Part shown: positions 17,260 through 25,953 of the stretch, in pieces
Position numbering within the stretch: position 1 is the first letter of the stretch
Layout of the letters: each line of letters starts with the position of its first letter
DNA from: Pseudomonas sp. MF4836
GTDB lineage: Bacteria; Pseudomonadota; Gammaproteobacteria; Pseudomonadales; Pseudomonadaceae
Assembly: GCF_002018875.1 (NCBI RefSeq)
Contig: NZ_MVOL01000004.1
Location: forward strand, 62,001-126,000
Direction of reading: 5' to 3'
Length of the DNA: 64,000 nucleotides
Program-made: the position numbers and the translations under genes
The notes under the pieces: generated by a model
What the model saw: only the letters and a program-made list of their open reading frames with translations
What the model was told of the DNA's origin: nothing
Databases searched by the model: none

Positions 17260-18564
17260 TCAGTGGCTGGTCACTTGCCCCAGGTCGTCACCGGACGTGC
17301 TCTGCATATCGTCCTTGCGCAGGTCGGCCACGTCCCCGGCCTTGACCTTGGAACCCTGGTTGCCCCAGTTGGTGCGGATGAAATTCACCACATCCGCCAC
17401 TTCCTGGTCCGACAGGCGCCAGGCGAAGGCCGGCATGGTGAAGGTCGACGGCGCGGTATGGGTCGCCGGCAAGGTGCCACCCTTGAGCACGATGTGAATC
17501 AGCGAGGTGGCATCGTCCGACTGCAACACCGGATTGCCCGCCAACGCCGGGAACACCCGGGTGTAGCCATGGCCGTCGGTGCGGTGGCAAGCCGCGCAAT
17601 TGTCGATGTACACCGCGGCCCCCGGCTTGCTGTCGTCGCCTTTCCACAGGGCTTCGGCCACCTGCTTGTCGTACTGGTGCGGCTGATCCGCGGGGTCGTT
17701 GGCCGGCAAGGATTTGAGGTAGCGGGCAATCGCGGTCAGGTCGTCCTCGGACATGTACTGCATGCTGTGCACCACCACATCGCTCATGCCGCCGAAGACG
17801 GCGCTGCGATCACTGCGCCCGGTCTTGAGGAACTGCACCAGTTGCTCTTCGCTCCAGCTGCCGAGACCGTCCTTGTGGTCACCGCGCAGGCTCTTGGCGA
17901 TCCAGCCCTCCAGGGGCGCACTGCCGGACAGAAAGCGGCTGCCATCGTTGGCGCTCAGGGCCTTCTCCTGCATGGTCAGGGCCCGTGGCGTATGGCAGGC
18001 GCCGCAATGCCCCAGGCCTTCCACCAGATACGCACCGCGGCTGACCACCGGGTCGGCACCGATGTTCGGCTGCTGGGCTTCGACCTTGGGCGCGAACATC
18101 CAGCGCCAGGCGGTCAGCGGCCAGCGCATGCTCAGCGGCCAGGGGATGTCGCTGTCCTTGTTGTCCTGGGCCACCGGCGCCACGCCTTGCATGAAGTAGG
18201 CATAGAGCGCCTGCATGTCGGCATCGCTGACCCGCGCATAGGACGGGAAGGGCATGGCCGGGTACAGGGTGCTGCCGCTCTTGGCCACGCCATGGCGCAC
18301 GGCCTGGTCGAAGTCTTCGAAGCTGTAGTCGCCAATCCCGGTCTTGTCCGGGGTGATGTTGGTCGAGTAGATCACCCCGATCGGGGTTTCCATCGCCAGC
18401 CCGCCGGCGAACGGCTTGCCGCCCTTGGCGGTGTGGCAGGCCACGCAGTCACCGGCGCGGGCCAGGTATTCACCTTGTTTGACCAGGGCCGGCTGATCGA
18501 CTTCGGCCGCCTGGAGGGAGGCGCTGCCGAGCAGGGCCAGGGTCGCGATAACGAGTGCTTTCAT
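17260..18564 (-). CDS. Gluconate 2-dehydrogenase cytochrome c subunit (triheme)
   Basis: Membrane-associated cytochrome c that passes electrons from the flavoprotein subunit to ubiquinone. The 434-residue protein has a signal peptide (about 1-19) and three heme c sites: CVACH (40-44), CGACH (187-191) and CAACH (323-327). That is the layout of gluconate and alcohol dehydrogenase cytochromes. I chose the second of two near-adjacent ATGs, because the AAGGAG site is 8 bases from it and only 2 from the first. It is the last gene of a three-gene operon. The exact sugar-acid substrate cannot be read from sequence. Confidence 0.85.
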   Translation of the reverse strand: MKALVIATLALLGSASLQAAEVDQPALVKQGEYLARAGDCVACHTAKGGKPFAGGLAMETPIGVIYSTNITPDKTGIGDYSFEDFDQAVRHGVAKSGSTLYPAMPFPSYARVSDADMQALYAYFMQGVAPVAQDNKDSDIPWPLSMRWPLTAWRWMFAPKVEAQQPNIGADPVVSRGAYLVEGLGHCGACHTPRALTMQEKALSANDGSRFLSGSAPLEGWIAKSLRGDHKDGLGSWSEEQLVQFLKTGRSDRSAVFGGMSDVVVHSMQYMSEDDLTAIARYLKSLPANDPADQPHQYDKQVAEALWKGDDSKPGAAVYIDNCAACHRTDGHGYTRVFPALAGNPVLQSDDATSLIHIVLKGGTLPATHTAPSTFTMPAFAWRLSDQEVADVVNFIRTNWGNQGSKVKAGDVADLRKDDMQSTSGDDLGQVTSH

Positions 18565-18576
18565 GGTCATCGCTCC

Positions 18577-20361
18577 TTAAGCCTGAACCAGCGGGCCGGG
18601 GTTTTTCAGGTACTGCTCGCGAATCGCCCGCGCCGACCAGTAGGTCAGGGCCGCCACCAGGCCAGTGGGGTTGTAGCCCAGGCCCTGGGGGAATGCCGAC
18701 GCGCCGGGAACAAACACGTTGTGCACGTCCCAGCTTTGCAGGTAACGGTTCAGGGCACTGGTCTTGGGGTCGGTGCCCATGATCGCGCCACCGTTGAGGT
18801 GGGTGGTCTGGTAGGACGCGGTGTTGAAGTGCTCGCCGACCTTCTTGCCCAGCAGGGCGATGGCCTTGGGGTTCATGGCTTCGGCGATCTTGCTCATTTT
18901 CTCGACCATGAAGCGGTTCATCTTGATGTCGTTTTCCTGCCAGTCGAAGGTCATCCGCAGCAGGGGAAGGCCGTAGGCATCGCGGTACACCGGGTCCAGA
19001 TCGAGGTAGTTGCCCCGGTAGGACTGATGCGCGCCGTGGGCGTCCATCGATACCTGGTGGGTGTAGTAATCGGCCGTGGCCTTCTTCCATGCGCTGCCCC
19101 AGGCCGGAGTGCCGGGTGGGTTGGAAGTGCCCGCAATCGGCCGGCTGCCGGCCTGGTTGACCCACATCGGCGAACCACCGACGAAACCGTGGGGGCCGTG
19201 GTCGAAGTTGTCGGCGTTGAAGTCGTCCACCGCTACGCCATTGCCGCCAGCGCCGATGAAGTTGTTGGTGTGCACATCCTTGTCGAAGTAGGCCTTGATG
19301 GTGGCCATGTTCTGGTAGGCGAAGTTCTTGCCCACCACGCCTTCACCGCTGATCGGGTCGTAAGGCTTGCCAATGCCGGACAGCAGCATCAGGCGCACGT
19401 TGTGGAACTGGAACGCGCCGAGAATCACCAGGTCGGCCGGTTGCTCGATCTCGCGACCCTGGCCGTCGACATAGGTCACGCCGGTGGCACGGGTCTTGGT
19501 GCTGTCGAGGTTGACCTTGAGCACGTGGGAATTGGGCCGCAACTCGAAATTCGGCAGCGGCTTGAGGGCCGGCAGGATGTTCACGTTGGGCGAGGCCTTG
19601 GAATACATGTAGCAGACGTAACCGCTGCAGAAGCCGCAGAAGTTGCACGGGCCCATCTGCGCGCCGTAGGGGTTGGTGTAAGGCCCCGAGGTATTGGCCG
19701 ACGGCAGATTGTAGGGTTTGTACCCGACATCCCCGGCCGCCTTCTGAAACAGCTGTGCGGAATAGGTGTTTTTCTGCGACTCCAGCGGGAATGGGTTCGA
19801 GCGATCCGGGGCGTAAGGGTTGCCGCCCTTGCCCTCGCCGACCAGTTGACCTTTCACGGTCCAGGCCTGACCCGAAGTACCGAAGACTTTTTCGGCATAG
19901 TCGAAGAACGGCTCCAGCTCTTCGTAGCTGACGCCGAAGTCCTGGATGGTCATGTCCTTGGGAATGAAATTTTTGCCGTAGCGTTCTTCGTAGTGGCTGC
20001 GCATGCGCAACTCGATGGGGTCCACCCGAAAATGCACGCCCGACCAGTGCAGACCGGCGCCGCCGACGCCATTGCCAGGCAGGAACGCGCCCAGCTGGCG
20101 GTTGGGCAGGGCGATGTCGTTGACGCTGTGGCGAATGGTCACCGTCTCTTTGGAGATGTCCTGGAAAAGTTTCTTACGCACGCTGTAGGTGAGTTCGTCG
20201 ATCACCTGGGGATAGTTGCCGTCGGGGTAGGTGTCCTGCATCGGCCCGCGCTCCAGCGCCAGCACGTTGAGGCCCGCCTCGGTCAGCTCCTTGGCCATGA
20301 TCGCGCCGGTCCAGCCAAACCCGACGATCACTGCATCGACCTTCTTCATTACCGTTGCCAT
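18577..20361 (-). CDS. Gluconate 2-dehydrogenase flavoprotein subunit (GMC family)
   Basis: FAD-dependent catalytic subunit, 594 residues, that would oxidise gluconate to 2-ketogluconate at the periplasmic face. The FAD-binding motif GFGWTG is at 14-19. The C-terminus has the GMC pattern NPTGLVAALTYWSARAI. It has no signal peptide of its own, because the flavoprotein is exported bound to the Tat-targeted small subunit. The ATG at 20361 lies two bases after the small subunit's stop. It could instead act on 2-ketogluconate or another sugar acid. Confidence 0.85.
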   Translation of the reverse strand: MATVMKKVDAVIVGFGWTGAIMAKELTEAGLNVLALERGPMQDTYPDGNYPQVIDELTYSVRKKLFQDISKETVTIRHSVNDIALPNRQLGAFLPGNGVGGAGLHWSGVHFRVDPIELRMRSHYEERYGKNFIPKDMTIQDFGVSYEELEPFFDYAEKVFGTSGQAWTVKGQLVGEGKGGNPYAPDRSNPFPLESQKNTYSAQLFQKAAGDVGYKPYNLPSANTSGPYTNPYGAQMGPCNFCGFCSGYVCYMYSKASPNVNILPALKPLPNFELRPNSHVLKVNLDSTKTRATGVTYVDGQGREIEQPADLVILGAFQFHNVRLMLLSGIGKPYDPISGEGVVGKNFAYQNMATIKAYFDKDVHTNNFIGAGGNGVAVDDFNADNFDHGPHGFVGGSPMWVNQAGSRPIAGTSNPPGTPAWGSAWKKATADYYTHQVSMDAHGAHQSYRGNYLDLDPVYRDAYGLPLLRMTFDWQENDIKMNRFMVEKMSKIAEAMNPKAIALLGKKVGEHFNTASYQTTHLNGGAIMGTDPKTSALNRYLQSWDVHNVFVPGASAFPQGLGYNPTGLVAALTYWSARAIREQYLKNPGPLVQA

Positions 20362-20363
20362 GC

Positions 20364-21107
20364 TCAAGCCCTCTCGCCGCGAATCGACACTGCCGGGAAG
20401 GGGTATTGCTCGTTGCGTTCCACCCAATCCATGAAATCGGCGCGGGCGCCGGGAAAGCCGATCAGGGTCCAGCCGACCATACCTTTATTGCCACCGTGGA
20501 TCGGGTCGCAGAAGAACCCTTCCTTGGTGTTTTGCAGCAGCAGGTTGAAGAAAATCTTCGCCGGAACACTGTCGAACTGCGGTTTGCCGGCTTCGAGCTG
20601 CTTGAGCAGGTCGTCCCGGGTAGCGCTGTCTTGCTCGGCAAATAATTTGCCGTTGAAGGCTTTGGACCAGGCATCCGTGGCGGCTATGCCCAGACGGTAG
20701 ATGTCCTTGGGCACCAGCTTGCTCTGCCAGCCCATTTCCGGCGCGGCGTCGGCGTTGAACGGCCCTTGCATGTACCACAGGGCGCCAGCGGCGTAGGGGG
20801 TGTTCATCTGCCGGTCGATGTATTCCGGGACACCGGCTTCCAGGGCTCCAGGGCCTTGCTCGTCGGCCGGGATCAGGCGCTCGACGGCGGCCTTGATAAA
20901 GGCCCATTCCTCGGCAGTGAAGTAACTCGGCTCATAGGCCTGGCCGGCAGGTGCCGCCCTGGCGGGTTCGACCGGCTTGGCCGGCTCCGACGCCGCCATC
21001 AGCACGGAACTGCCCAGGCCGGTACTGGCGACGGTGACCACCGGGATCAAGGTCAGGGATTTGCGCAAAAACTCACGCCGCGGGTTGTCTCGATCTTGAT
21101 CAGACAT
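20364..21107 (-). CDS. Gluconate 2-dehydrogenase subunit 3 (Tat-exported)
   Basis: Small subunit, 247 residues, first gene of the operon. A twin-arginine signal (RREFL at 10-14, then a hydrophobic stretch to about 40) exports the complex. A GAGG site lies 7 bases before the ATG at 21107, which excludes a longer upstream extension. The mature part (EWAFIKAAVERLIPADEQGPGA) is typical of the subunit 3 family. The 292-bp gap upstream must hold the operon promoter; I could not identify a regulator site in it. Confidence 0.87.
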   Translation of the reverse strand: MSDQDRDNPRREFLRKSLTLIPVVTVASTGLGSSVLMAASEPAKPVEPARAAPAGQAYEPSYFTAEEWAFIKAAVERLIPADEQGPGALEAGVPEYIDRQMNTPYAAGALWYMQGPFNADAAPEMGWQSKLVPKDIYRLGIAATDAWSKAFNGKLFAEQDSATRDDLLKQLEAGKPQFDSVPAKIFFNLLLQNTKEGFFCDPIHGGNKGMVGWTLIGFPGARADFMDWVERNEQYPFPAVSIRGERA

Positions 21108-21399
21108 GGGGGGCACCTCATCAGGCATTGATGGATTGATCAGCGGCGTCATGGCGCAGCTTGTCGTTCTGGTCGCGGTACAGGCCGGGGCATCCCCCCA
21201 ACCTCAGCAAAATTTGGTTACAACTGGGCAAATGGTAGCAGGCTAAGCATCCAGATAAGTCGCTTCAAGGTGGAAAAAACAGTTTTTTTAGCCAACAGCC
21301 GATGCTTCACGATTCTTTGACAAAGGCCTCACGGGGCTTTGACGCCCGCCAGAACAGGCTGTGCAGCATCATCCCTCCTTCCTGAGCGTCGGCCTGCGC

Positions 21400-22056
21400 A
21401 TGTCAAACACTCGCCTCTTTCCCGCCCTCTGCCTGTCGCTGCTGACCCTGCTCGCATGGCCCCAGGCCTGGGCCGCCGATGCGCCCAGCAGCCGCCCGAG
21501 CCAATGGGCGCAGCCGGTAGATGCGCACTACAACCTGTACCAGATGTCGCCGACCCTCTATCGCAGCGCATTGCCCGACAGCCGAGCCTTGCCCCTGCTG
21601 CAACAGTTGCAAGTGGGCACCGTGATCAACTTCCTGCCCGAGGCCGACTCCCGCTGGCTATCGGCCCCGGGGATCAAGCAGGTGCAACTGCCGTACCGAA
21701 CCAATCATGTGGACGACGCCGATGTGCTGAATGCGCTGCGGGCCATCCAGAGCGCAGAGAGCCAGGGCCCGGTGCTGATGCATTGCAAGCACGGCTCGGA
21801 CCGTACCGGGCTGATTTCAGCGATGTACCGGGTGGTGATCCAGGGCTGGAGCAAAGAGGACGCCCTGAATGAAATGACCCAGGGCGGGTTCGGCGACAGT
21901 TCCCACTTCAAGGACGGCATTCGCTACATGATGCAGGCCGATGTCGACAAACTGCGTACCGCCCTGGCCAATGGCGATTGCAGTACCAGCGTGTTTGATA
22001 CCTGCTCGATGAAGAGCTGGCTCGAAACCGTGAGCAGCAACAAACCCGCCATCTGA
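21400..22056 (+). CDS. tpbA: TpbA-like periplasmic tyrosine phosphatase
   Basis: A 218-residue dual-specificity phosphatase with a signal peptide (about 1-26, AWA-AD). The catalytic loop HCKHGSDRTG has C129 and R135. The flanking patterns NLYQMSPTLYRSALP and EMTQGGFGD match P. aeruginosa TpbA as I remember it, as does the length. TpbA dephosphorylates the diguanylate cyclase TpbB/YfiN and so lowers c-di-GMP. No tpbB-like gene is adjacent. The start at 21400 gives a clean signal peptide; an in-frame ATG at 21361 would add 13 residues. Confidence 0.75.
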   Translation: MSNTRLFPALCLSLLTLLAWPQAWAADAPSSRPSQWAQPVDAHYNLYQMSPTLYRSALPDSRALPLLQQLQVGTVINFLPEADSRWLSAPGIKQVQLPYRTNHVDDADVLNALRAIQSAESQGPVLMHCKHGSDRTGLISAMYRVVIQGWSKEDALNEMTQGGFGDSSHFKDGIRYMMQADVDKLRTALANGDCSTSVFDTCSMKSWLETVSSNKPAI

Positions 22057-22142
22057 CCGCAGCAGCGGGCCGAGCGAGCTGTTTTATTGACGATGGGGAA
22101 AAACAGGCCGGCTCCTTGCGGAGCCGGTGGTATGGCGGGGAG

Positions 22143-22433
22143 TTATTGCGGGTCGTCGGTTTTTTTCTTCAGCTTGGGGTTGGGGAAAAACTGCACCGAC
22201 TGCACCTTGGCATCCTGCACTTTCAACGCCGTGGTATTGACCCGGGTCCCCAATTCCTTGGGCACCGACAGCCCCTGTTCATTCAGGGTGTCGGAATAGC
22301 CGCAGGCCACGCACTCGCGATGGGGCACGTCGCCCTCGCTCCACATCATCAGCCGGTCCGGCTCGCTGCACGCCGGGCAGACGGCCCCGGCGATAAAGCG
22401 CTTCTTGGTGATCTTCACGGAACCCTCACTCAT
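22143..22433 (-). CDS. YheV family zinc-ribbon protein
   Basis: A 96-residue protein with two CxxC pairs (C19/C22 and C41/C44) forming a zinc ribbon, followed by a basic C-terminal tail (NPKLKKKTDDPQ). Its ATG overlaps the prlC stop by four bases, the same pairing seen across gammaproteobacteria. Function is unknown. Confidence 0.88.
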   Translation of the reverse strand: MSEGSVKITKKRFIAGAVCPACSEPDRLMMWSEGDVPHRECVACGYSDTLNEQGLSVPKELGTRVNTTALKVQDAKVQSVQFFPNPKLKKKTDDPQ

Positions 22434-24481
22434 GCCGCCGCGTCCTCACTCAGGCCGCTGTGGCGCAAGAGTGCGTCAATCGACGGGGCACGTCCGCGGA
22501 AATCGACGAACAGCACCATCGGCGCCTGGGAGCCGCCACGGGCCAGGATCGCCTCGCGGAACGCACGCCCGGTGGCCGGGTTGAGCACGCCTTCCTCTTC
22601 GAACCTGGAGAACGCATCCGCCGACAGCACTTCCGCCCACTTGTAGCTGTAGTAACCCGCGGCGTAACCGCCGGCGAAGATGTGCGCGAAGCTGTTGGGG
22701 AAGCGGTTGTAGGCCGGCGGACGCATGACCGAGACCTCGTCGCGTATCCCTTCTAGCACTTGCAGCACGCTGCGCCCGTCGCCGTGGGTGGCGTGCAGCT
22801 CGAAGTCGAACAGCGAGAATTCCAGCTGGCGCACCATCATCAGTCCGGACTGGAAGTTCTTCGCCGCGAGCATCTTCTGCAACAGGTCCTCGGGCAGCGG
22901 CTCGCCGCTCTCATAGTGGCCGGAGATCAGCGCCAGGCCTTCCGGCTCCCAGCACCAGTTCTCCATGAACTGGCTCGGCAGCTCGACCGCATCCCAGGCC
23001 ACGCCGTTGATACCGGATACGCCGGCATGTTCAACCCGGGTCAGCAGGTGGTGCAGGCCGTGGCCGAATTCGTGGAACAGGGTGGTGACTTCATCGTGGG
23101 TCAGCAGCGCAGGCTTGCCGCTGTCGGCCGGGGTGAAGTTGCACACCAGATTGGCCACCGGGCTCTGCAACACGCCGTCCAGGGTGCGGCGACGGTCACG
23201 GGCGCCATCCATCCAGGCCCCGCCACGCTTGTTGGCGCGGGCATACAGGTCGAAGAAGAAACGGCCGACGTGCTGGCCGTTCTCCTTGATTTCGAACAGG
23301 CGTACATCCGGGTGCCAGGTGTCGAAGCCTTTCTGCTCGGCGATCTCGATGCCATACAGACGCTGCACGATGGCGAACAGGCCGCCCAGCACCTTGTCGA
23401 TCGGGAAGTAGGCGCGCAGGGCTTCCTGGGCCACGCTGTAACGCTGCTCACGGAGTTTTTCACCGTAGAAGCCGCTGTCCCAGCTTTGCAGGTCCGGGCA
23501 GCCCTGTTCGGCGGCGTAAGCCTTGAGCTGCTGCAGGTCCTGGGCGGCAAACGGCTTGCTGCGCTTGGCCAGGTCGCGCAGGAAACTCAGCACCTGGTCG
23601 CTGGATTCGGCCATCTTGGTGGCCAGGCTCAATTCGGAGAAGCTGGCAAAGCCCAGGAGCTTGGCCAGTTCCTGACGCAGGTCGAGGATCTGCTCCATCA
23701 CCGGGCCATTGTCGTTCTGCCCGGCATTCGGGCCCTGGTCCGAGGCACGGGTGCAGTAGGCGGCGTAGATCTCTTCACGCAGGGCACGGTCCTGGGCGTA
23801 GGTCATCACTGCGTAGTAGCTGGGGAATTCCAGGGTGATCAGCCAGCCGTCGAGCTCTTTGGCCTGGGCGGCGGCGGCCATTTGCGCCTTGGCCGAGTCG
23901 GTCAGGCCGGCCAAGGCCGCTTCGTCGGTGACGTGCTTGGTCCAGGCCTGGGTGGCGTCGAGCAACTGGTTGGAGAAGCGGCTGCCCAGCTCCGACAGTT
24001 TGCTCTGCACCTCGGCGTAGCGCTTCTGCTGCTCCGGCGGCAGGTCGATACCCGACAGGCGGAAGTCACGCAGGGAATGTTCGAGGATAGTCTTCTGCGC
24101 CACATCGAAACCGGCGGCTTCGGGGCTGTTGGCCAGGGCTTCGAAGGCCTGGAACAACTCGCGGTTCTGGCCCATCTCGGTAGAGTAGGCGCTCAGGGCA
24201 GGCAGGCACGCCTCATAGGCTTCACGCAGTTCGGCGCTGTTGCACACGGCGTTGAGGTGGCTGACCGGGCTCCAGGCGGCGCCCAGGCGATCATTGAGTT
24301 CGTCCATGGCCAGCACCAGGCCGGCCCAGGTCGGCTGCTGGCCTTGAGTCTTGAGGATCTGCGCGATGGCAACCCGGTTATCCGCCAGGATCTGTTCGAT
24401 GGCCGGTTGCACATGCTCGGCACGGATCGCCGAGAACGGCGGCAGGTCGTAGGACTGCAGAAGAGGGTTGTTCAGGCTCAC
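22430..24481 (-). CDS. prlC: Oligopeptidase A
   Basis: Cytosolic zinc metallopeptidase of the M3 family that degrades oligopeptides, including cleaved signal peptides. The 683-residue protein has the catalytic HEFGHGLHH motif near residue 469. I chose the GTG at 24481 (MSLNNPLLQSYDLPPF), because an AAGG lies 9 bases upstream and family members begin there. A GTG at 24490 has no spacing to a ribosome site. It is cotranscribed with yheV. Confidence 0.93.
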   Translation of the reverse strand: MSLNNPLLQSYDLPPFSAIRAEHVQPAIEQILADNRVAIAQILKTQGQQPTWAGLVLAMDELNDRLGAAWSPVSHLNAVCNSAELREAYEACLPALSAYSTEMGQNRELFQAFEALANSPEAAGFDVAQKTILEHSLRDFRLSGIDLPPEQQKRYAEVQSKLSELGSRFSNQLLDATQAWTKHVTDEAALAGLTDSAKAQMAAAAQAKELDGWLITLEFPSYYAVMTYAQDRALREEIYAAYCTRASDQGPNAGQNDNGPVMEQILDLRQELAKLLGFASFSELSLATKMAESSDQVLSFLRDLAKRSKPFAAQDLQQLKAYAAEQGCPDLQSWDSGFYGEKLREQRYSVAQEALRAYFPIDKVLGGLFAIVQRLYGIEIAEQKGFDTWHPDVRLFEIKENGQHVGRFFFDLYARANKRGGAWMDGARDRRRTLDGVLQSPVANLVCNFTPADSGKPALLTHDEVTTLFHEFGHGLHHLLTRVEHAGVSGINGVAWDAVELPSQFMENWCWEPEGLALISGHYESGEPLPEDLLQKMLAAKNFQSGLMMVRQLEFSLFDFELHATHGDGRSVLQVLEGIRDEVSVMRPPAYNRFPNSFAHIFAGGYAAGYYSYKWAEVLSADAFSRFEEEGVLNPATGRAFREAILARGGSQAPMVLFVDFRGRAPSIDALLRHSGLSEDAAA

Positions 24482-24583
24482 GGTTGGCACCTTGGCTGGA
24501 AGAAACGTAGCGCCATCTTAATTACAATCGATGCCCACCGCAGCTATCGACCCCATTAATAAATGTCAGAGAGGCAACCCCAC

Positions 24584-25129
24584 GTGGCCATTCGCACCTA
24601 TCAGCAGCACACGCCGAGCCTCGGTGAACGGGCCTTCGTCGACCACTCGGCGGTGGTGATCGGCGACGTCGAGATCGGCAGCGACAGCTCGATCTGGCCA
24701 CTGACCGTGATCCGCGGCGACATGCACCGCATCCGCATCGGCCAACGCACCAGCGTGCAGGACGGCTGCGTGCTGCACATCACCCATGCCGGCCCGTTCA
24801 ACCCCGACGGCTTCCCGCTGCTGATCGGCGATGACGTGACCATCGCCCACAAAGTCATGCTGCACGGCTGCACCGTCGGCAGCCGGGTACTGATCGGCAT
24901 GGGCAGCATTGTCATGGACGGCGCCCGGGTGGCCGACGATGTGATCATCGGCGCCGGCAGCCTGGTGCCCCCGGGCAAGCAGCTGGAAAGTGGCTTCCTG
25001 TATGTCGGCAGCCCGGTGAAACAAGTGCGGGCCCTGACCGACAAGGAGCGCGCCTTCTTCACCTACAGCGCCGCCAATTACGTAAAACTCAAGGACCTGC
25101 ACCTGGCCGAAGGCTACCACCTGCCTTGA
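24584..25129 (+). CDS. Gamma-carbonic anhydrase family protein
   Basis: A 181-residue left-handed beta-helix protein of the gamma-carbonic anhydrase/YrdA group. It shows hexapeptide repeats (VVIGDVEIGSDSSIWPLTVI) and the metal-site histidines in HITH and in AHKVMLHG. The GTG at 24584 has an AGAGAGG site 9 bases upstream; the ATG at 24563 lacks one. Many homologues show weak or no carbonic anhydrase activity. It is divergent from prlC and upstream of a HAD hydrolase gene. Confidence 0.88.
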   Translation: MAIRTYQQHTPSLGERAFVDHSAVVIGDVEIGSDSSIWPLTVIRGDMHRIRIGQRTSVQDGCVLHITHAGPFNPDGFPLLIGDDVTIAHKVMLHGCTVGSRVLIGMGSIVMDGARVADDVIIGAGSLVPPGKQLESGFLYVGSPVKQVRALTDKERAFFTYSAANYVKLKDLHLAEGYHLP

Positions 25130-25160
25130 ATGCCCTCTGACCCCTTGCCCAGGAAACCCC

Positions 25161-25811
25161 ATGCATTACCAGACCGTTCTATTTGACCTCGATGGCACCC
25201 TGACCGACCCACGTGAAGGCATCACCCGTTCGATCCAGTTCGCCCTGAGCAAATTGGGCATCGACGAACCTGACCTGACCCGACTCGAACACTTCATCGG
25301 GCCGCCGCTGTTGCAGGCCTTCATGCAGTTCTACGACTTCGACGAGGCCCGGGCCTGGGAGGCGGTGAACTTCTATCGCGAACGTTTCAAGGTCAGCGGC
25401 CTGTATGAGAACCGCGTGTTCGACGGCGTTACACCTTTGCTCGAAACCTTGAGCGGCCAGGGCCGGCAGCTGTATATCGCGACCTCCAAGCCTTGGGTAT
25501 TCGCCCGGGAAATCGCCCGCCATTTCGATTTCGCCAAGCACTTCAAGGTGATCTACGGCAGCGAGCTGGACGGCACCCGCACCGACAAAGTCGAGTTGAT
25601 CGCCCATTTGCTGGAACAGGAACGCCTGGATCCGGCGAACACCCTGATGATTGGCGACCGCAAGCACGACCTGATCGGCGCCCGACGCAACGGCCTGGAC
25701 GCGGCGGCAGTGGGCTACGGTTTTGGCAGCCACGAAGAACTGACTGCCGAAGCGCCGGCCTATCACTTCCAGACCCTGGACCAATTGCACCAGGCGTTTT
25801 TGCGCAGCTAA
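25161..25811 (+). CDS. HAD superfamily hydrolase (phosphoglycolate phosphatase-like)
   Basis: A 216-residue HAD phosphatase. Motif I is DLDGT (9-13), motif II is the TSK in YIATSKPW, and motif III/IV is MIGDRKHDLIGA. The cap domain between motifs I and II is helical (C1 type), as in Gph. The substrate is not evident from sequence. It lies 31 bases after the gamma-carbonic anhydrase gene. Confidence 0.87.
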   Translation: MHYQTVLFDLDGTLTDPREGITRSIQFALSKLGIDEPDLTRLEHFIGPPLLQAFMQFYDFDEARAWEAVNFYRERFKVSGLYENRVFDGVTPLLETLSGQGRQLYIATSKPWVFAREIARHFDFAKHFKVIYGSELDGTRTDKVELIAHLLEQERLDPANTLMIGDRKHDLIGARRNGLDAAAVGYGFGSHEELTAEAPAYHFQTLDQLHQAFLRS

Positions 25812-25853
25812 GGCCACACCGCCACTTGGCCTGACACACCGCAGTGACCTGAT

Positions 25854-25897
25854 GACGGCCGCTGCGCAGCCGAACGGGAGCAAGCGCCCTCGCCACA
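25854..25897. repeat. REP element
   Basis: Read on the minus strand the sequence begins TGTGGCGAGGGCGCTTGCTC and continues into a CGGCTGCGCAG core, the signature of Pseudomonas repetitive extragenic palindromes. It sits in the gap between two convergent genes. Confidence 0.8.
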
Positions 25898-25953
25898 AAA
25901 AGCCCAGGTGCGGACCACAGAATGCCGCCCCTCGGCGCAAAGCCTCTGGCGCC

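Noticed and set aside
17263..20700. 1145-codon open frame on the plus strand across the dehydrogenase operon
   Set aside because: It is antisense to two well-supported genes with clear heme and FAD motifs. Such frames arise from GC-rich codon bias and its translation shows no family pattern.
22760..24559. 599-codon plus-strand frame over prlC
   Set aside because: Antisense shadow of prlC.
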